DNA of 10,038 bases from Akkermansiaceae bacterium (GTDB taxonomy: Bacteria > Verrucomicrobiota > Verrucomicrobiia > Verrucomicrobiales > Akkermansiaceae), in NCBI GenBank assembly GCA_023301645.1, contig JALZUH010000178.1, positions 1-10,038 on the forward strand, written 5' to 3'. A program made the translations under genes and the position numbers. The notes beneath the pieces are model-generated. The model saw only the letters and a program-made list of their open reading frames with translations, was not told the origin of the DNA and did no database searches. Numbering within the stretch: position 1 is the stretch's first letter; every line of letters starts with the position of its first letter. This document shows, one piece after another, positions 6,266 to 10,038 of the stretch.

Positions 6266-7753
6266 CTACTTTTTTGCCAAGATGGCTGGTAGCTGCTGGC
6301 TGATGGAGCTCAGTGAGGTGTAGAAGAATCCTATCGGAAAGGGCAAGAGTAGCACGGTGGCAATCCAGTTACCGTTGATGGCATTATCGACGACTACGAT
6401 ACTAAAAAACAGTCCAAAGGCTAGCTCGACGATGGGGGTGAGGGATTTGATGGCCTTGTAGTGGCTTGATTTCCATGCTGGTTTCTTCTCCTGCTTCTCA
6501 GTGTTAATGCCGTATTTAGGGGTGCGGACAAAGGCGGTTTCGTGATTAAATAACGCCTCGATGACGGCTTTGGCATTATTGACTGACATGCCTATGCCGA
6601 GAGCTAGTAGCAGGGGTAAGTAGAGGATGTCCTTCATCCATGTGTTTGGGCGAACGGATTTCTGGCTGACAAGGTAGAAGAGTGTCACTGAAACACTACC
6701 GAAGAAGAAGATGGGGAAATTAAGCAGGTGCTCTGAAATACCGTGATCGGCAAACCACGTGAGCTCGGTCTGCTGCTTGGGGTAGATGAGAAAGCAGAGG
6801 AGGAAGAGGAGTAGGTAGGCGAAGTTGGAGGTGAGGTGAGCTGTCGCCTCCATTTTACAGTAGAGGGGGGCGTCACTTTTCCAGATATCGAGGAGGATTT
6901 TCTTGCAGACTTGGATGGATCCCTTCGTCCAGCGGTGCTGCTGGCTCTTGAAGCCTTCCATGTCGACAGGTAGCTCGGCTGGCGTAGTTACATGATTAAG
7001 AAAGATGAATTTCCAACCTTTAAGCTGAGCTCGGTAGCTCAAGTCCATGTCTTCAGTGAGGGTGTCGTGCTCCCAGCCTCCTGCATCTTCAATACAGGAC
7101 TTGCGCCAGACACCAGCAGTGCCATTAAAGGTGAAGAATCGACCGCTACGGTTACGAGCTGTCTGTTCGAGCTCTAGGTGGCCATCAAGAAACATCGCCT
7201 GCACACGAGTGAGGGCATTAAAGGTGCGGTTGATATGTTCCCAGCGCGTCTGAATCAGACCTATCTTTTCGTCGGTGAAGTAATGGATCGTCTTTAGGAG
7301 CACGTCAGGATTAGGCACGAAGTCAGCATCGAGGATGAATAAATACTCTCCCTTTGCAGTGGTGGTGCCGTTTTCTAATGCTCCGGCCTTATAGCCAGTG
7401 CGATCAGTCCGGTGCACATGCTCAGCGTCGAATCCGCGCTCGATGAGCTTAGCCACTTCGATTTTACAAATCTCAGTAGTCTCATCAGTCGAGTCGTCGA
7501 GCACTTGAATCTGAAGCTTGTCCTGCGGGTAATCAATCTTTGAAACTGAGGTCAATAACCGCTCCATGACATGGAGTTCATTATAACATGGTAGCTGCAC
7601 CGTTACTAAAGGTAGCTCAGCAAACTCTTCCTGAGGCTCTGGCTGCTGGTGCGCATGCTTCAGATATAAGCTCAGTATCATGAGTCGGTGGAAGCCGTAT
7701 CCTGAAAGCCCAATCAAGACGAGAAAGTAAGAACTATACCAGAGCCATTCCAT
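6266..7753 (-). CDS. Family 2 processive glycosyltransferase, cellulose synthase/CslA-like
   Basis: This membrane enzyme belongs to the GT2 branch that polymerises beta-linked glucans or mannans from nucleotide sugars. It has 495 residues. An N-terminal transmembrane helix (about 8-28) precedes a cytoplasmic GT-A domain (about 45-290) with all catalytic landmarks. These are VTVQLPCYNE (50-59), the Asp pair in VLDDSTDE (Asp86-Asp87), DADF (142-145), the catalytic base motif TED (233-235) and QQHRW (271-275), the processivity motif. Four to five C-terminal hydrophobic segments follow (about 309-324, 345-364, 376-391, 437-457 and 462-479), as in plant CslA and bacterial relatives. No PilZ domain is visible and no BcsB-like or BcsC-like partner is adjacent, so the product cannot be named; glucan or mannan are the likeliest. 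It is transcribed divergently from the sulfatase across 241 bp. Wording such as NGTAGVWRKSCI is typical of the CslA-like group. Confidence 0.88.
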   Translation of the reverse strand: MEWLWYSSYFLVLIGLSGYGFHRLMILSLYLKHAHQQPEPQEEFAELPLVTVQLPCYNELHVMERLLTSVSKIDYPQDKLQIQVLDDSTDETTEICKIEVAKLIERGFDAEHVHRTDRTGYKAGALENGTTTAKGEYLFILDADFVPNPDVLLKTIHYFTDEKIGLIQTRWEHINRTFNALTRVQAMFLDGHLELEQTARNRSGRFFTFNGTAGVWRKSCIEDAGGWEHDTLTEDMDLSYRAQLKGWKFIFLNHVTTPAELPVDMEGFKSQQHRWTKGSIQVCKKILLDIWKSDAPLYCKMEATAHLTSNFAYLLLFLLCFLIYPKQQTELTWFADHGISEHLLNFPIFFFGSVSVTLFYLVSQKSVRPNTWMKDILYLPLLLALGIGMSVNNAKAVIEALFNHETAFVRTPKYGINTEKQEKKPAWKSSHYKAIKSLTPIVELAFGLFFSIVVVDNAINGNWIATVLLLPFPIGFFYTSLSSISQQLPAILAKK

Positions 7754-7820
7754 AATGATTTGATTAATGCGTTAGTGGGGATGATGAGCAAGTGTGACGG
7801 CAGGTGTAGGCAAAGGTGGT

Positions 7821-7837
7821 CATGAAATTTATTCATG
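7821..7837. repeat. Inverted repeat, possible operator
   Basis: CATGAA (7821-7826), a five-base spacer ATTTA, and TTCATG (7832-7837) form a perfect 6+6 inverted repeat in the leader region of the glycosyltransferase gene. Size and symmetry fit a dimeric regulator site, but a chance origin is possible. Confidence 0.3.
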
Positions 7838-7937
7838 CAGAGCCGGTGTCACACGCGGTGAGAGGATCGGCTGATGCACACAAAGTGGTGGCATTGTCAA
7901 GCTGACCACGTAACGGGCTACTACGTTTAACTGGGCA

Positions 7938-7966
7938 TTGAAGTAGATGCTTCGGTTTTGTAATAT
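7938..7966 (+). promoter_or_regulatory. Predicted sigma-70-type promoter of the sulfatase gene
   Basis: TTGAAG (7938-7943), a 17-bp spacer and TAATAT (7961-7966) form a good match to the housekeeping promoter pattern. Transcription would start near 7973, leaving a short leader of about 22-31 nt before the two candidate start codons. Confidence 0.5.
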
Positions 7967-7994
7967 AGTTGAGAAATGATTCGTATGATAGTTA

Positions 7995-9419
7995 ATGTCG
8001 TTTATGAAATTCTCGAATACCAAGGGTGCGCTTAAGGCGGCATGCTTGAGTGCATGTGTTTTGCCTGGTTTGCTTAGCGTTTCCCTAGCCGCTAGGGAGA
8101 AGCCTAATGTGATTATCATCCTGTGTGATGATTTGGGATATCAGGATATTGCTTCCTTTGGGGCTCCTGTTATTAGGACTCCGCGTATTGATCAGATGGC
8201 GGCGGAGGGGATGAAGTTTACGAGTTTCTACGGGCAGACGATCTGCGGTCCTGCTCGTGCAGCGCTGATGACGGGTTGCTATCCGATTAAGATCGCGAAG
8301 GTGAAGAACCCTAATATAGAGCTGGATGTTCACCCTGCTATTGCTTCTGATGAGGTGCTGATCCCTGAGATTCTGAAGGATCAGGGTTACGCAACAGCAG
8401 CATTTGGTAAGTGGGACCTAGCTGGACATTCTCAGAAAAAATATTTCCCTGAGTTGATGCCGAATTTACAGGGTTTTGATTACTTCTTTGGGACACCGAC
8501 GAGTAACGATAGCCATGTTCCTATTTTAAGGAATGATAAGCTGATCCAGAAGAGGGCTGCTATGAGTTCGTTGACGAAGTCTTATACCGATGATGCGATT
8601 GACTTTATTAATAAGAATTACAAGCAGCCATTCTTTGTTTACCTTGCTCATTCGATGCCGCATACGAAGCTTGGTGCGAGTAAGGGGTTCAAGGGGAAGT
8701 CTGCGCAGGGTTTGTATGGAGATGTGATTGAGGAGCTAGATCATCATACCGGGCGCTTGCTGGATCGCTTAAAGGAGCTTGGAATCGATGATGATACTTA
8801 TGTTGTGTTTACGAGCGATAATGGCCCTTGGTGGGTGAAAAAGGAGCACAGTGGAAGTGCTCTTCCATTAAGAAGTGCTAAGACGACGACTTGGGAAGGA
8901 GGGCTGAGAGTTCCTACCATTATCCGTGCTCCAGGTCGTGTTAAGGCGGGTGTGGTGAGTGATATAGTAGCATCTCACATGGATCTATTACCTACGTTTA
9001 CGACCATTAGTGGTGGTGAAATTCCTACTGATCGCGTCATTGATGGGCGTGATATTTCTAAGCTTCTACATGAGGGGGAGGATGAGTCACTTAGTGATCG
9101 TCCGCTATTCTACTACCAGCACACGCACTTGCAGGCGGTGCGTAAGGGTAGGTGGAAGCTAGTGATGCCACGCTCTGTCGATGATGGCGTGGTGCCGGCG
9201 AGCTGGGCTAGAATGGTCAAGAAGTCAGATGTGATTAATATTGATACGCCAATGCTCATTGATCTCGATGCTGATATTGCAGAAACAACTGATTTGGCGA
9301 GTGAGTATCCAGAGCTTGTGGAGACCTTAGTGAAAGAAATCGAGTGGGCTCAGAAGCGCATTGGTGATCGCGAGCAAGTAGGCTCGGAGGCGCGCAAGGG
9401 ATACGTGCGCGATATGTAA
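7995..9419 (+). CDS. Secreted type I sulfatase (formylglycine, Cys type)
   Basis: This 474-residue enzyme hydrolyses sulfate esters, probably on polysaccharides, outside the cytoplasm. A signal peptide covers about residues 1-33 (basic start, hydrophobic CLSACVLPGLLSVSLAA, then REKPN). The sulfatase domain opens with NVIIILCDDLGYQD; Asp45 and Asp46 bind calcium. CGPARAALMTG carries Cys84, the residue converted to formylglycine, and Arg88. FGKW (Lys139), LAHSMPH (His219, His223), SDNG (Asp275, Asn276) and SAKTTTWEGG (Lys296) supply the remaining active-site residues, so all key positions are present. A maturase (FGE or anaerobic sulfatase-maturing enzyme) must be encoded elsewhere. ATGs at 7995 and 8004 are both possible; the second gives a more typical signal peptide start (MKFSNTKGAL). 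Substrate cannot be read from the sequence. It is divergent from the glycosyltransferase and ends before a strong hairpin. Confidence 0.94.
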   Translation: MSFMKFSNTKGALKAACLSACVLPGLLSVSLAAREKPNVIIILCDDLGYQDIASFGAPVIRTPRIDQMAAEGMKFTSFYGQTICGPARAALMTGCYPIKIAKVKNPNIELDVHPAIASDEVLIPEILKDQGYATAAFGKWDLAGHSQKKYFPELMPNLQGFDYFFGTPTSNDSHVPILRNDKLIQKRAAMSSLTKSYTDDAIDFINKNYKQPFFVYLAHSMPHTKLGASKGFKGKSAQGLYGDVIEELDHHTGRLLDRLKELGIDDDTYVVFTSDNGPWWVKKEHSGSALPLRSAKTTTWEGGLRVPTIIRAPGRVKAGVVSDIVASHMDLLPTFTTISGGEIPTDRVIDGRDISKLLHEGEDESLSDRPLFYYQHTHLQAVRKGRWKLVMPRSVDDGVVPASWARMVKKSDVINIDTPMLIDLDADIAETTDLASEYPELVETLVKEIEWAQKRIGDREQVGSEARKGYVRDM

Positions 9420-9482
9420 TGATTTAGATAGTAAGGTCGGTGGTGGCGACCCATAGGGTCGATTCCGCTGACGGTATCAATA

Positions 9483-9514
9483 ATAAAAGCACAGCTAGGT
9501 AGCTGTGCTTTTAT
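9483..9514. terminator. Bidirectional intrinsic terminator between sulfatase and HMA genes
   Basis: A perfect 14-bp stem (9483-9496 with 9501-9514) closes a four-base loop. Its outer part is ATAAAA/TTTTAT, so RNA from either strand ends in a U-rich run after a GCACAGCT stem. It lies 63 bp past the sulfatase stop and 58 bp past the stop of the convergent HMA gene, so it probably terminates both. Confidence 0.85.
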
Positions 9515-9572
9515 CGTTAAGTATGCTAGCACCCTTGAGGGCGCTAGACTTAAACTACGTGATGGTAGTTTA

Positions 9573-9905
9573 TTACTTCTCCATTGCCTTTTCAGTGGCT
9601 CCGAAGCCAGCAGCTTTCACTGCTTTAATGAGTTCTGCAGATGATACGCTAGAATCAACCTGAACTACTGCTGCTTTCTGAGAAAGACTTACTTTTGCAT
9701 TAGAAACACCTTTTACCTTTGCTAGTGCAGACTGCACTTTTCTTTCACATGCACCGCCTCAGTGCATACCTGTGACATTAAGATTGATGATCTTAGTGTC
9801 TGCTTTTGCTGCGTTTTGTAGCGTGGTAGTAGGCTCTGCGATAACAACACCCATTGGGAGTGCTGCTAAAGCACATAGCGCGATTGCTTTTTTGTATAGT
9901 TTCAT
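9573..9905 (-). CDS. Probable selenoprotein: exported HMA (heavy-metal-associated) domain protein with in-frame UGA
   Basis: The gene reads as 110 codons from ATG 9905-9903 to TAA 9575-9573 with one internal TGA, codon 49 (9761-9759). Residues 1-23 are a signal peptide (MKLYKK, hydrophobic core, cut near VIA-EP), so the product is periplasmic or secreted. Residues 38-105 form an HMA/MerP-like ferredoxin-fold domain: strand INLNVTGM, then H-U-G-G-A-C-ERKVQSALAKVKGV, strands at about 69-74 and 79-84, helix SSAELIKAVKAAGF, and FGATEK at the end. The TGA falls exactly on the first metal-binding cysteine of GMxC; Cys53 is the second. HMA proteins bind Cu(I), Hg(II) or similar metals. If the TGA is selenocysteine, the site is Sec49/Cys53 with three residues between, not the usual two. 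A SECIS-like hairpin follows the TGA. Alanine codons are strongly GCA-biased (16 of 21). It has a TATAAT box upstream and no Shine-Dalgarno motif. The alternative is a pseudogene or a one-base error replacing TGT/TGC. Confidence 0.78.
9724..9738 (-). promoter_or_regulatory. Candidate bacterial SECIS element for UGA decoding
   Basis: On the minus strand AGTGCA (9738-9733) and TGCACT (9729-9724) form a perfect 6-bp stem around a GTC loop. The loop begins 26 nt after the TGA codon. Bacterial SECIS elements are hairpins just downstream of the UGA, with a short loop having a G in its first two bases, read by SelB. From memory, the E. coli fdhF element has the tip UGCA-GGUC-UGCA; this one is UGCA-GUC-UGCA. 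The bulged U of the E. coli stem is absent. A competing hairpin (ATGCAC/GTGCAT, 9767-9762 with 9754-9749) places the UGA in its loop. Confidence 0.65.
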
Positions 9906-9957
9906 AATTATTTATTCTATTAGGTTAAAAGGTGTGACTCCAATGTAGAGACGCACA

Positions 9958-9963
9958 ATTATA
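9958..9963 (-). promoter_or_regulatory. -10 box of the HMA gene promoter
   Basis: The minus strand has a perfect TATAAT at 9963-9958, placing the transcript start near 9951 and giving a leader of about 46 nt to the ATG at 9905. The -35 region is poor: TATTCT at a 17-bp spacing is the best candidate. A weak -35 with a perfect -10 could indicate an activator-dependent promoter, but no operator is recognisable in 9964-10038, where I see no gene. Confidence 0.45.
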
Positions 9964-10038
9964 GGTGGGAGAGCGTAATCAGAATATTATTCCTGTAAAA
10001 TAAAGAATTTCTAATATTGTAGATTCATTGATCTATCG

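Larger units (their letters stand above)
7754..7994. other. Divergent intergenic region between glycosyltransferase and sulfatase genes
   Basis: This 241-bp stretch separates two divergent genes and holds no convincing gene. It contains an inverted repeat CATGAA-N5-TTCATG at 7821-7837, positioned 68-84 bp upstream of the glycosyltransferase start, a short GTGT-C-ACAC palindrome at 7846-7854, and a candidate sulfatase promoter at 7938-7966. A minus-strand TTGACA at 7900-7895 has no good -10 partner, so I do not call a promoter for the glycosyltransferase. Confidence 0.5.

Noticed and set aside
7872..7900. Minus-strand TTGACA as the glycosyltransferase promoter
   Set aside because: No acceptable -10 box occurs 15-19 bp downstream (only GCATCA-like sequence).
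7829..8119. Minus-strand 96-codon open frame across the divergent promoter region
   Set aside because: It overlaps the sulfatase signal-peptide region in antisense and the candidate promoter, has no recognisable domain, and its composition looks like a shadow frame.
9759..9761. TGA read as tryptophan (alternative genetic code)
   Set aside because: Trp is encoded by TGG in the neighbouring genes, no other gene has an in-frame TGA, and Trp makes no sense at a metal-binding cysteine position.
9573..9905. HMA gene as a simple pseudogene
   Set aside because: Not excluded, but the rest of the frame is intact, the stop is precisely at the Cys position, and a SECIS-like hairpin follows. Read-level confirmation of the base would settle it.

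Overview
The window looks like chromosomal DNA of a Gram-negative, moderate-GC member of the Verrucomicrobia/PVC group. This is an inference from the gene mix, not proven. The mix comprises housekeeping genes in an unusual order, a CslA-like family 2 glycosyltransferase beside a secreted sulfatase, a lone MCE (MlaD-like) protein, and start codons with no Shine-Dalgarno motif.

Layout. Bases 2-274 (+) are the C-terminal end of MoaA (molybdenum cofactor synthesis). Converging on it is a long minus-strand block. In transcription order it runs: family 2 glycosyltransferase (7753-6266), L,D-transpeptidase-like lipoprotein (6116-5559), ribosomal protein S20 (5359-5102) with its own promoter and terminator, then a tightly spaced row. 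That row is a small zinc-ribbon protein (4980-4747), a GreA/GreB-like protein (4699-4238), a YqeY/GatB-like protein (4189-3737), IspD (3713-3048), an MCE protein (2977-2018), PssA (1969-1058) and an AmiC-type N-acetylmuramoyl-L-alanine amidase (952-293). Most of these serve the envelope: isoprenoid precursor, phospholipid, lipid transport, peptidoglycan cross-linking and peptidoglycan cleavage. A secreted formylglycine-type sulfatase (7995-9419, +) is divergent from the glycosyltransferase.

The most interesting element is at the right edge, on the minus strand (9905-9573). It is a 110-codon gene for an exported heavy-metal-associated (HMA) domain protein, interrupted by one in-frame TGA exactly where the first metal-binding cysteine of the GMxC motif belongs. 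The coding frame is intact on both sides. Downstream of the TGA, with 26 nt between, is a perfect 6-bp hairpin with a GUC loop, closely resembling the tip of the E. coli fdhF SECIS element. The simplest reading is an HMA-domain selenoprotein with a U-G-G-A-C motif. Ordinary ORF calling misses it because of the TGA. None of the other 12 genes ends in TGA (8 TAA, 4 TAG). A nonsense mutation or sequencing error at that base is the main alternative.

A 14-bp perfect hairpin (9483-9514) separates the sulfatase from the HMA gene and probably terminates both. No tRNA, rRNA, CRISPR array or insertion sequence was seen.
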